64,000 nt of DNA from Halobacteriovoraceae bacterium (GTDB taxonomy: Bacteria > Bdellovibrionota > Bacteriovoracia > Bacteriovoracales > Bacteriovoracaceae): NCBI GenBank assembly GCA_020635135.1, contig JACKAJ010000016.1, forward strand, positions 124,001 through 188,000, in the 5' to 3' direction. Below are positions 27,901 to 35,657 of the stretch, piece after piece; the first letter of the stretch is position 1, and every line of letters begins with the position of its first letter. A program made the translations under genes and the position numbers. The notes beneath the pieces are model-generated. The model saw only the letters and a list, made by a program, of their open reading frames with translations. It was not told where the DNA came from and did no database searches.

Positions 27901-27977
27901 AAAAATTTGAAACTGAGGAGCAATGGCAAAAGTTTTTAAATTTCAGAAAAGAATTTTATCAAAAATGGTTTAATTAG
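24918..27977 (+). CDS. 1019-residue FHA-like, coiled-coil, membrane-anchored protein
   Basis: Residues ~15-100 resemble an FHA domain (QSVGSHKDCDIIVASVQSDE, then VYLNDKRL and YKIGDIVSFG). The phosphothreonine-contacting residues look altered: GS instead of GR and SDEIAKI instead of SRxHA. From ~130 to ~830 the sequence is a long Glu/Lys/Arg coiled coil, then one membrane helix (residues ~838-857, FGIPALFIFILTFDMANI) and a ~160-residue C-terminal domain. With no signal peptide the coil should be cytoplasmic and the tail periplasmic. GGAACG precedes the ATG. It follows the MotA-like gene by 47 bp and is probably the cytoplasmic lever or scaffold of the same machine. No known family fits overall. 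Confidence 0.8.
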   Translation: MINIASKIENTPLTDAILNKKEQSVGSHKDCDIIVASVQSDEIAKITTDHQTGKIFIEPTSFFEEVYLNDKRLTFNSREEYKIGDIVSFGENKEKYRFFRSNEQKDFFQSGSEELKAISKLKGIDAPPPYNRVKHVNVTTKTDIHLAKKVAVRNLEKIKLELTKREQLKKNLEKSIQDLKDEKSQVDTLRDKSTEELYTTNSELELKKEKLKGINQKIDDKKKELDKVSELHLRQQMRLHEVEQSLEPKNLELEDLTQRINKKIKDTGSIEEMIKDLTSQRDRLELEIKEQHGRVQLLEHKSHQLNLEYEQQFKEFQVESEKRQEEMLIKLEQAEEEVDKKLAKAEFLKGEVDNLEKENKELLEKSSRSQEQQYKIQEDIKKNTIKRDALISRIDELSEELDKLEESRFEINDEIAKFENQLKFLKKDYELKKNKIEGDLEIYRKNVEMEIESEKRRVLSEVASEAQNRRNEINEQFRHYETELERKKEKIAINYQNRQREIREREEKIYQTAKEESEKIIDRAEKYCKEKEEKADQLYKRALLRDEHTEKKYNERLLQAENLYKEKKEEADRVLKSASEDYDRFIQAAEKKSAIIVKLCKDKMSREREEQNQILINKRIQSFKTLQDQKEEMRKNFSKELDSELKEYKKNRRKEFKKIAELKNKLHSQIIANQHASKIELRQLKKDELKRIQSLRESTFTENQKLKESCQHEIERLKQQKLKEMEELKSNAIEGINRDRIEKERLLDIELKKRKKEFSRNEKERIRNVKNAVFNFLLYKFNKSFEKLDEKERSALRDEILDLVQRSLEGQNVELIQRSGIQADINSKKNLIKTVKINFIKFGIPALFIFILTFDMANIRTALTSGISSFFVSIKKDSDEANKKKIQDWQDSNSFIPQTTSNFKESYVENILYTTDFLKIYESDKFQNDWIIQLHDFCVKDLELSEETAVEFVSSEGTLLTELQQMRSEINPKSLDLSLNKIREKEKLFIETFKKKFETEEQWQKFLNFRKEFYQKWFN

Positions 27978-27995
27978 AACCCACCATTATAAGCA

Positions 27996-30900
27996 TCAAG
28001 ATAACTGTTCTTGAAATAACTTTTTAAAACGAAGACTCGTTTTAAAAAGCTCATCGACACTTCCCTGATCAACGATCTCACCTTTTTCCATTAAAAAAAT
28101 GTAATCACATAATCGTATAGTCGAATAGCGATGAGTGATAAAAATAAATGTTTTTTCTTGCCCAAATTTCTTTAAAAGCTCAACAATTTTATATTCTGAA
28201 TCAGAATCTAGCCCTGATGTCGCTTCATCAAGTATAAGGATTTGAGGGTCTCGGTAAATGGTTCTTGCTATACTCAGTCTTTGTTTTTGTCCTCCAGATA
28301 GACCTCTACCCCCCTCTGCGAGTTCTTGTTCGTACATATGGGGAAATTCAGTTATAAATTCAGAACAATAAGCTTCTTCTGCAGATTCAATTACTTTTGC
28401 ATCCGATACATCTGGATATGCATAAGCTATATTTTCTTTAATTGATCCAGTAAATAGACAACTTTCTTGTTCGATAAAACCAATCTGATTATCTAAAGAT
28501 TTTTGAGACACCAAACTACTATCTATTCCGTCGTAATAGAGACGACCAGATTGGGGAAAGATATTCCCAGCTATCAAATTAGCTAGAGTCGTTTTACCGC
28601 ATCCACTTTCTCCAACTATTGCAACTTTTTGTTTTGGAAATATATTGAGACTTATGTTATTGAGGGTCCATTGCTCATCTTTATCATAGCGAAATTTAAC
28701 TCTTTCTAGTTCTATATGACCTTTCATTTTCTTGACGACCTTACGAATTTCAAAATGTTCATCATTATTTTTATTAAAATATTCTTTCGAATATTTGTGA
28801 TCCATTTTAAAGCTATTCATATTAAGAATAAATGGGATCAGGTCCATTAAAGGTGAAGCTGCAATTGTCCCATAAAGGCTTATAGCAAAAACATCCCCTA
28901 GGCTTAACTTTGATTCAAAATACTGTGTAATTGCAACACTCATCGTGCTTAAAATCAGTCCACCTTGTATAAGCCTAAAGAAAATCTGAATATTAACGCT
29001 CTTATTGGCAAGCCATTTTTCAGCTTTCATTTTCTCATTATTTTTTTTCTCAAAATTTTCCAAAAATATTTTTTCACTATTAAAAATTTTTATCGCCATT
29101 ATTCCTGTAACGATCTCAGAGACAAGTCTCTTCATTTTTGTTTCAGAGTTCGATCGACTTGTTTGAACAATATCGATCTCCTTCCCTAGAGTTTTAACTG
29201 AAAAATAGACTAATATAACAAAGACAATAGAAATAATAAAGAAATCTCTACCGTAAAGTGAAATAAGTATTAGAGAAAAAAGAGCGAGAACTGTTTTCGC
29301 TCCGATTTCAAAGATATTTTCTTCAATAAATCTTTGAAATTTTGTAAATCGCTCTAATTCAATAAATGTATTCTCCTCTCTATTTTTGTCTGTGCTTTTT
29401 AAATTTACCCCTAAAATTTTTTTATAAAATTTTGCACTCGTTTTAAATCGAAATTTATAAAAATATTCACTCAAATAATGTTTTTGAAGATAGCTAAAGA
29501 TAAATGTACCAAAAGCACATAAACAAATGATAAGAGCATCGCTCGAAAGGTTAGTCCCTTTCCCTAGAGTAAAAACACTGTCAATGCTATTCCCATAAAT
29601 ATATGGAACCAGGAGGGATAATACGACCAAGAATACAGATGATAAAACGATTTTCCAGATATGATCTTTTCTCTCGAACAGAGTATTTTTGAAAATTTCA
29701 TTGAAAACTTTCCTATTGTTTTTATTTCCCCAAGGATTTTCTTCATTCAACACATTTCGTGCTTTTTTCCAACTCTCAGAAAGCTCAAGCCACTCCACGG
29801 GTTGATCTTTGATGTTCTTTTTTTGGAAGCCATAGCAAGCATCATAATAATAGAGTGTTTGTAATTCAATAGCATGGATAAGGACTAAGCGATTTCCTAA
29901 AACACTCACTAAGGGAAAATCAGGTCGGATATTTTCTTGGAATTTATTTGGGTGAGTTTGAAATCCGTGAACCTCGAGTAATTCAGCAATGACTTTGAGA
30001 TTAAGATCCTTCATATTGAATTTTATATAGTTTTCTATAAAAGAAACATTAATCGGCAAATTATAAATCGAACCAAGATTCTTTAAATTAGCCGAAAAAC
30101 TTTTAAAATCACTTGTTGCTTTTTCTAATTTCCCCCAATTAGGCATGGAATTCTTTTGTGATGAGATTGGTTCGCAATTTTCACCCCATGGAGGTGATTT
30201 TTCCTGAAAGACTCTTTTGGAATGGTGTTCAAAAAGATTTAAGAATGGTTCTTGATACAGTGAATTCAAAGTATTGTCAGAAAGAATTGGCTTTAAATCC
30301 TGATGGCTTAAATAATACAATGATTCAATATTTTGCGAATGACCTATGCTGTAGGAAAGAATATGAGGTGGGACAATTGACTCTCCTCCAATCCATCCTC
30401 CTTCTTCAATACTGTGAGCGATCTTATCTTTATCATCAAAATAAATTTCAAGTTTTCCAGAATCGATAAAAAGAATATGACTTTGAAGCAAATTCATTAA
30501 ACTTGCTTGATCGACTATTGAGGTTTTTTTTAGTTTAGAAAAAACTTTGACAATATCTTCAATTTTTATACCTGATCCCACTAGGAATCTTTTAAAATTT
30601 CTAATGGCCATTGAAGAGGTCATGAGTTTGAGATAATTCAAATATTCAGGGTAACTTTCAAGATATTCTAGAAAATCTTTTTTTGATAACTTGAGGACAC
30701 GAATATTTGACTCTCCGCGAGCTTCATAGGTTAGCGGGGTGCCTGAGATGATATTTCCAAGACCCAAACATCGCCCCTTTTGAAGAAATCCAAAGGCCAT
30801 GTCTTCATTTTTCTGATTTTTTTTATAGAGAACTAAATCTCCATCGAGGGGAATAATGAGCTCACTCAAGCTTTCACCAAAAGTCCCGATTTTATCAGAC

Positions 30901-31010
30901 AGGGAAACGAGTTGAACTTGTGCTTTTTCAAAAAGAGTTTTTTTAAACTGGGGAAGCAGAGTGATGATGGATTCAGAGGGAAGAGATTCTAATAGATGCG
31001 ATTCAATCAA
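27996..31010 (-). CDS. ABC exporter with two CNB-like domains and a degenerate C39-like domain
   Basis: Layout of the 1004 residues: two cyclic-nucleotide-binding-like domains (~15-130 and ~150-270; IPLDGDLVLYKK, CLGLGNIISGTPL, GGWIGGESIV), a domain at ~310-420 with C39 topology but no DCG cysteine, an ABC transmembrane region (~450-720) and an ATPase with Walker A VGESGCGKTTLANLI, signature LSGGQKQRL and Walker B ILILDEATSGLD. The cargo-processing site is thus probably lost, as in the CLD domain of HlyB. Ends 18 bp from the convergent giant coiled-coil gene. Overlaps the short HlyD-like gene by 8 bp; both are divergent from the second ABC gene. Confidence 0.88.
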   Translation of the reverse strand: MIESHLLESLPSESIITLLPQFKKTLFEKAQVQLVSLSDKIGTFGESLSELIIPLDGDLVLYKKNQKNEDMAFGFLQKGRCLGLGNIISGTPLTYEARGESNIRVLKLSKKDFLEYLESYPEYLNYLKLMTSSMAIRNFKRFLVGSGIKIEDIVKVFSKLKKTSIVDQASLMNLLQSHILFIDSGKLEIYFDDKDKIAHSIEEGGWIGGESIVPPHILSYSIGHSQNIESLYYLSHQDLKPILSDNTLNSLYQEPFLNLFEHHSKRVFQEKSPPWGENCEPISSQKNSMPNWGKLEKATSDFKSFSANLKNLGSIYNLPINVSFIENYIKFNMKDLNLKVIAELLEVHGFQTHPNKFQENIRPDFPLVSVLGNRLVLIHAIELQTLYYYDACYGFQKKNIKDQPVEWLELSESWKKARNVLNEENPWGNKNNRKVFNEIFKNTLFERKDHIWKIVLSSVFLVVLSLLVPYIYGNSIDSVFTLGKGTNLSSDALIICLCAFGTFIFSYLQKHYLSEYFYKFRFKTSAKFYKKILGVNLKSTDKNREENTFIELERFTKFQRFIEENIFEIGAKTVLALFSLILISLYGRDFFIISIVFVILVYFSVKTLGKEIDIVQTSRSNSETKMKRLVSEIVTGIMAIKIFNSEKIFLENFEKKNNEKMKAEKWLANKSVNIQIFFRLIQGGLILSTMSVAITQYFESKLSLGDVFAISLYGTIAASPLMDLIPFILNMNSFKMDHKYSKEYFNKNNDEHFEIRKVVKKMKGHIELERVKFRYDKDEQWTLNNISLNIFPKQKVAIVGESGCGKTTLANLIAGNIFPQSGRLYYDGIDSSLVSQKSLDNQIGFIEQESCLFTGSIKENIAYAYPDVSDAKVIESAEEAYCSEFITEFPHMYEQELAEGGRGLSGGQKQRLSIARTIYRDPQILILDEATSGLDSDSEYKIVELLKKFGQEKTFIFITHRYSTIRLCDYIFLMEKGEIVDQGSVDELFKTSLRFKKLFQEQLS

Positions 31011-31587
31011 CTTTTCTCTCCTTCTGAGATGATTGATGAGTCTGTAATAGACATTTCATCCAAGATTCAAAAACCGATTCTTCGCCAATATGAATCTGGG
31101 TTTTAAAAGTCATACCTGAAGTGAGCTTCTCCACTTCCCCTGAGCGAGCAACGATTTTCTCTTCATCCAGGGAAATAAGTCCTCTATAGTTTATTTTATT
31201 GTTTTTTTCATCTTTTGAGACAAAATTAACATTTATAATTTTTCCTTGAATACTTTTGTATTCGCCGTTCGGAAATCCATCAAAATATATGTCAACCTTT
31301 GACTGCATATCGATTTGATGTGGAAGATCGGCACTAAATCCAATTCCACCAACAAATGATTCATTCCTTAACCCTAAAACACCATGGGCTTCAGTAAAAC
31401 GAGGAACTTCTGCCAGGAAAATATAAATAAAAAACGCAATGATCCAGATTGAAATAAAATACAAAAAAGGTCGGTTTAAAAAAGGATTTTTTCTCTTCAT
31501 AACGTCAGATACTGCCCAAGAAACATTACTTGGCCGATAAACAAGTGATTCACTGTTTGAGGCCTCTAAATTGTCTTTTTCACTCAT
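31003..31587 (-). CDS. short HlyD-like membrane protein
   Basis: This 194-residue protein has a cytoplasmic tail, one membrane helix (~42-60; PFLYFISIWIIAFFIYIFL) and a small periplasmic part. The C-terminal KLTSGMTFKTQIHIGEESVFESWMKCLL matches the last strand and amphipathic region of HlyD-type fusion proteins (usually 'L.pGM...v.I......'). The ~200-residue coiled-coil hairpin that normally reaches TolC is missing, so either the gene is a short adaptor or another component bridges the envelope. It is the first gene of a minus-strand pair with the ABC transporter. TTGATA-N17-TAATTT upstream of the start is a possible promoter. Confidence 0.65.
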   Translation of the reverse strand: MSEKDNLEASNSESLVYRPSNVSWAVSDVMKRKNPFLNRPFLYFISIWIIAFFIYIFLAEVPRFTEAHGVLGLRNESFVGGIGFSADLPHQIDMQSKVDIYFDGFPNGEYKSIQGKIINVNFVSKDEKNNKINYRGLISLDEEKIVARSGEVEKLTSGMTFKTQIHIGEESVFESWMKCLLQTHQSSQKERKVD

Positions 31588-31684
31588 CAGAATTCCATCA
31601 AAATTAATAACATGCTAAGATTTTATCAATGACCACCTTCCAAAATCAAGTTTATCCTAGTTTCAGCTCAAAAAGGTTTTTGGC

Positions 31685-34600
31685 GTGAGTATTATTGAAG
31701 AATACAATAAAGTAAAACGAGTTTCTCTTTTCAAGTTAATTCCGCCAAATCTCCATGAATCAGTGCTCGAAGATTGTTCACTCTACAGTATCAAAATGGG
31801 AAATAGTATTGTTCAAAAAAATAACCTCCTTTACATCGTCACAAGTGGGGAAGTTCAGCTTAGCTATAGTGAAAATAACAAAGTATTAGATATAATTGAA
31901 CCTGGCCGCTCTATCGAATTTTCTTCATACCTCAACAAATCACCTTGGAAATACAAATGGACAGCATCAGATGACTCTCATATCTTATTAGTCCCTCGTC
32001 AGACTCTCGATAAAATATTTAGCCTCTTGCCCTCTATCAAAAAATATCTTCAAAATATTACTCATTATGAAGAACTTCATAAACTCAAGCGTGACTATCA
32101 GCTTATTGGTATCGACGATAACTCTCTTTATCAGTTTTTTGAAAATATTCAAACTATAGGAAGTGAAGAAATTGATGATGTAATCAAAAACTCCCTGAAT
32201 AAAACACTTGTCATCAGTTCAGGGGAAATGCGCATTTATTTAAAATCAGAAGAAAATGAAAAATATATTACATCATTGTATCGATCAGATTATCTCATCA
32301 TAAGAAATGATATCCGCGTTGTTTGCAGCCAAGATTTCAGAGGTATTTTGCTCACAGGAAGTCAAGATTCATATTTTATAAAAAACTTTACACCTGTTTT
32401 AGATAAACTTTCTGATACTATTGAGAAAACTAAAAATAAAGAAAGCATCAAGTCTGAGCAAATTTACTATGAAGATAATTTTGAATATGAAGACAATTCA
32501 ATAAATATTGAAGAATTTAAACCTGACAAAAACCAAATCAAAAAACACCATAAGAAAAAATTTTACTTTATTAAGCAGAATGACATGATGGACTGTGGTG
32601 CAGCCTGTATGGCCATGATATCTCGCTTTTACGGAAAAAAAATTAATATAGCAACTTGGAGATCACTTATTTATATTACTCGAGAGGGAGCTTCGATGCT
32701 CTCTTTAAAAAATGCAGCGAACCAAGTCGGCTTTGATGCCATGGGAGTGATGTCTGGTTATAAATCACTTCAAGAATTACAGGTCCCTTTTATTGCTCTC
32801 ATGCAATCTCACTATGTAGTTATATATAAAGTTTCTCCAGATTATATTTGGATTGCCGATCCCTCCTCTAAACTTGACAAGGTATCTCGAGATGAATTTA
32901 AAAAATCCTACTCTCATCATTGTTTATTGATTAAACCCAATTCTCGTTTAGCTAACTATCCTAATTCTAAAAATAACTATGGGAAATATTTAAATTTGTT
33001 AAAAGGTTCCTATTGGCAATTTTTAGAAATTCTATTGGCATCAATTTTATTGAGCCTATTGAATTTAGGGCTACCTTTATTTCTTCAATTAACCTTTGAT
33101 AATGTGCTACTCCCTAAAAATCAAAATAACTTCCAAACTCCGCTTATTATGCTCTCGACCATTATTTTGCTAGCAGGAGTACTCGTTAAAATTCGTGGCC
33201 ACATTTTTATAAAATTCTCTACTCAGCTCAGCTCAAAACTTAACTCTAAGTTTTTTAAGCATATTCTCAAATTGCCTCTTAATTACTTTGAAGTTCGAAA
33301 TGTTGGAGATATTACTTCTCGCTTAAGTGAGATTAACCAATTAAGAGATTTTTTCAGTTTGTTTTTACTCTCAAGTATTTTTAATATTTTTTCTCTACTT
33401 ATCAGTTCTGGTATTCTCTATTATTATCATCCACATTTATTTTTAATTTCATTGATATTTATTCCTTTTTATCTTTTTATGTTTAAATTAATCATCAAAA
33501 CGACAACCAAACATCTTAATACTATTTTTAAATTTTCAGGAATAAGTGAAAGCCTATTGTTTGAACAAATCACTTTTATAAAAACATTGAAAAGTATTGG
33601 GGCCATGGTAACAGCGAGGTGGCGCTGGGAAGAAAGTTTTATTAAACTCATCAATGAAAAACGACAAAGAGAAAAAGCATTAAACTTACTCAAAACGGCT
33701 AGCCCCTTTGCTAGTGAGATCTTTCAAATTATCCTCTTTTTCACCGCCTTGGGGCTGTTTCTCAATGAAGCGCTCAGTTTTGGGCAAGTTATCGCAGTCT
33801 ATTTCTTGGCCCAGTATTTTCTCAATCCTCTAGATGAACTTTTGAAAAAATGGAATGATTTTGATCAAGCTGCGATGGCCTTTGGCAAAATAGATGAAAT
33901 TTTAACTTCCCCTAAGGAAAATATCAATTTGTTCGAGTCAAATCCTTCAAACGAAATTCTTGGTGATATCATCTGTAAAAATGTCACTTTTCAGTATGGA
34001 TCCGATGGGTCTCCTCTCGTTCTTAAAAACATCGACCTAGAAATTCCGAGAGGAAAAACAATTGCCTTCGTTGGTCAATCAGGATCTGGTAAATCCACTC
34101 TTAGTTCAATGATCAATCGTCTCTATACACCCATTCAAGGTGACATTTATTTTGGAGAGACCCATTCAAAAGAAATTCCTCTAGAAAACCTTCGAAAATT
34201 GATAAAAACCACCGGCCAAGACAGTGAACTTTTTTCTGGAACAATCATCGATAATATAACTTTGGGTGATGAAAACCCTCATTTTGAACGTGCAGTTCAC
34301 GCCTCTAAGATGGCCTGCGCTCATGACTTTATAGTCAAAAAAAGACATGGCTACTATTACCAATTAGGTCCTCGAGGACTTGGGCTCTCAGGAGGACAAC
34401 GCCAGCGGCTTTGCCTCGCCCGTGTTTTTTACTCCAATCCTGAAATACTGATTTTGGATGAAGCCACGTCTTCCCTGGATGAAATTTCTGAGAAAAAAAT
34501 TCTTAATAATATAAGAATGCGAAAAGGAAAAACGAATATACTCATTGCCCATCGTTTAAATACAATTATCCATGCAGATAAGATCGTTGTTTTCCAAAAA

Positions 34601-34690
34601 GGACAAATTGTAGAAGAAGGAACACATCAAGAATTACTTCTCAAACGTTCACATTATTTTCGATTATTTAAAAGACAAATAGAACTATAG
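31685..34690 (+). CDS. ABC exporter with CNB-like domains and active C39 peptidase
   Basis: The 1001-residue protein has two CNB-like domains (to ~residue 250), a C39 peptidase with Gln298 and Cys304 in FIKQNDMMDCGAAC, His376 in QSHYVVIYK and Asp392 in IADPSS, then the ABC membrane region (~450-720) and ATPase (VGQSGSGKSTLSSMI, LSGGQRQRLCLAR, ILILDEATSSLDE). This is the arrangement of peptidase-containing exporters that clip double-glycine leaders while exporting peptides. The start is GTG with AAAGG ahead. It is divergent from the HlyD-like gene across a 97-bp gap. I find no leader-bearing peptide gene next to it. Confidence 0.9.
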   Translation: MSIIEEYNKVKRVSLFKLIPPNLHESVLEDCSLYSIKMGNSIVQKNNLLYIVTSGEVQLSYSENNKVLDIIEPGRSIEFSSYLNKSPWKYKWTASDDSHILLVPRQTLDKIFSLLPSIKKYLQNITHYEELHKLKRDYQLIGIDDNSLYQFFENIQTIGSEEIDDVIKNSLNKTLVISSGEMRIYLKSEENEKYITSLYRSDYLIIRNDIRVVCSQDFRGILLTGSQDSYFIKNFTPVLDKLSDTIEKTKNKESIKSEQIYYEDNFEYEDNSINIEEFKPDKNQIKKHHKKKFYFIKQNDMMDCGAACMAMISRFYGKKINIATWRSLIYITREGASMLSLKNAANQVGFDAMGVMSGYKSLQELQVPFIALMQSHYVVIYKVSPDYIWIADPSSKLDKVSRDEFKKSYSHHCLLIKPNSRLANYPNSKNNYGKYLNLLKGSYWQFLEILLASILLSLLNLGLPLFLQLTFDNVLLPKNQNNFQTPLIMLSTIILLAGVLVKIRGHIFIKFSTQLSSKLNSKFFKHILKLPLNYFEVRNVGDITSRLSEINQLRDFFSLFLLSSIFNIFSLLISSGILYYYHPHLFLISLIFIPFYLFMFKLIIKTTTKHLNTIFKFSGISESLLFEQITFIKTLKSIGAMVTARWRWEESFIKLINEKRQREKALNLLKTASPFASEIFQIILFFTALGLFLNEALSFGQVIAVYFLAQYFLNPLDELLKKWNDFDQAAMAFGKIDEILTSPKENINLFESNPSNEILGDIICKNVTFQYGSDGSPLVLKNIDLEIPRGKTIAFVGQSGSGKSTLSSMINRLYTPIQGDIYFGETHSKEIPLENLRKLIKTTGQDSELFSGTIIDNITLGDENPHFERAVHASKMACAHDFIVKKRHGYYYQLGPRGLGLSGGQRQRLCLARVFYSNPEILILDEATSSLDEISEKKILNNIRMRKGKTNILIAHRLNTIIHADKIVVFQKGQIVEEGTHQELLLKRSHYFRLFKRQIEL

Positions 34691-34698
34691 TAAACAGA

Positions 34699-35469
34699 CT
34701 ATTTTTCTCCCCAAGCAATAAATTTATTGTAAAAAAGAACTGTTTCAGGAAAATCGAGAGAATCCACATAATTTTCAATAAACATTTCTGCTTCTTGATT
34801 GCTGCCTAATAGTTTTTCCAAAAGTGGGTAAGCATTTTGACATCTCTGAGCACAATTATGCTTTTCTTCGGCCAACTCAGGACCTTCAAATGTATTAATT
34901 TCAGCACGCCATTGGATATTTTTAAAACCAACACTCTTTAACAAAGCTGGGAGTTTCCTTCCAATATAAAGATCAAAATTTACAGCTGAATTAATGGCGT
35001 TGAGCTGCTGATTAAATTTATCATTTGCTGTATAGAGATTTAGAAAAATGCCATCAAAATCGATTAAATAGCCGGTTCCTCCTACTTCCAGAGCATCGTA
35101 AACTGAGCGGGCTGCTTGTTCAGGATTTTCTAAATGTTCAAAAACATAGCGAGAAATAATAAGATCAAACTTTTTTTGAATTTTGAGATTTTGTGCATCT
35201 CCATGAAAAAAATCAATAGAATAACCCTTACTCAAATTTTTGGCCTGTTGAATTCGAACTTCGGAATAATCACAAGCAGAAACTTGAAGTTTTGAATTTT
35301 CATCAAGTAAGTAACGTGCCATTAAGCCCGTCCCACAGCCAAGATCAAGAACCTTTTTGTGGGTCTTTAAATTAAGGTGTGAGAGCTCTGTTTCAAGTGA
35401 ATAATTGCGCTGTTTCGCCTGGAACTCTAATCTCTGCGCTTCTTTTTGATTTTCCATTGAATAGCCCAT
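34699..35469 (-). CDS. class I SAM-dependent methyltransferase
   Basis: Motif I is VLDLGCGTGLMARYL near residue 43, with SACDYSEVRIQQA and FDLIISRYVFEHLENPEQAA, typical of methyltransf_11/25 enzymes. I place the start at 35469 because AAGGAG lies 7 nt ahead; an upstream ATG at 35493 has no ribosome site. The C-terminal part includes a cysteine-containing NCAQRCQNAYPLL. It ends 8 bp from the convergent C39 ABC gene and is divergent from the GNAT-like gene, sharing a box in the promoter region. Substrate unknown. Confidence 0.85.
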   Translation of the reverse strand: MGYSMENQKEAQRLEFQAKQRNYSLETELSHLNLKTHKKVLDLGCGTGLMARYLLDENSKLQVSACDYSEVRIQQAKNLSKGYSIDFFHGDAQNLKIQKKFDLIISRYVFEHLENPEQAARSVYDALEVGGTGYLIDFDGIFLNLYTANDKFNQQLNAINSAVNFDLYIGRKLPALLKSVGFKNIQWRAEINTFEGPELAEEKHNCAQRCQNAYPLLEKLLGSNQEAEMFIENYVDSLDFPETVLFYNKFIAWGEK

Positions 35470-35511
35470 CGAAAGCTCCTTATAAAAGATCATTGCCTGA
35501 CAATTTCACCC

Positions 35512-35639
35512 TACTTTATTGTATTCCATTCGGAATTTCCTATCTCAATCTTAACCAAAAACTCAAACGCGGTCATTTTTGTTTTTAACCGGCAAAAGCT
35601 TCATGACAAACCTAGTCCTCACCGAATTGGAATAAAGTA
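35512..35639. promoter_or_regulatory. matching promoter boxes of the divergent methyltransferase and GNAT-like genes
   Basis: Read toward each gene, both promoters carry nearly the same element: CCGAATTGGAATAAAGTA at 35622-35639 on the plus strand, and CCGAATGGAATACAATAAAGTA at 35512-35533 on the minus strand (three extra bases and one deletion). They form an imperfect inverted repeat flanking the intergenic region. The shared box suggests co-regulation, by a sigma factor or regulator binding there. Confidence 0.5.
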
Positions 35640-35657
35640 ATCAAGGAGGTTTCACTT

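Noticed and set aside
21853..27977. Calling the motor-like operon a Zorya defence system
   Set aside because: No ZorC, ZorD or ZorE-like protein (helicase, nuclease) is adjacent; the long coil is on the MotB partner rather than on the MotA partner. Similarity is limited to the stator pair.
31588..31684. A leader peptide gene for the C39 exporter in the 97-bp gap
   Set aside because: Read in all frames, it holds no ATG- or GTG-started frame with a Gly-Gly leader; only the promoter region is visible.
31685..34690. Naming the exporters as an NHLP/NHPM RiPP system
   Set aside because: Precursor, cyclase or dehydratase genes are absent here; only the pairing of exporters is similar.
34690..34699. 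Terminators between convergent genes
   Set aside because: Gaps are 4-20 bp at 27977/27996, 34690/34699, 40652/40657 and 57901/57911 and hold no hairpin plus T-run; stops may rely on other means.
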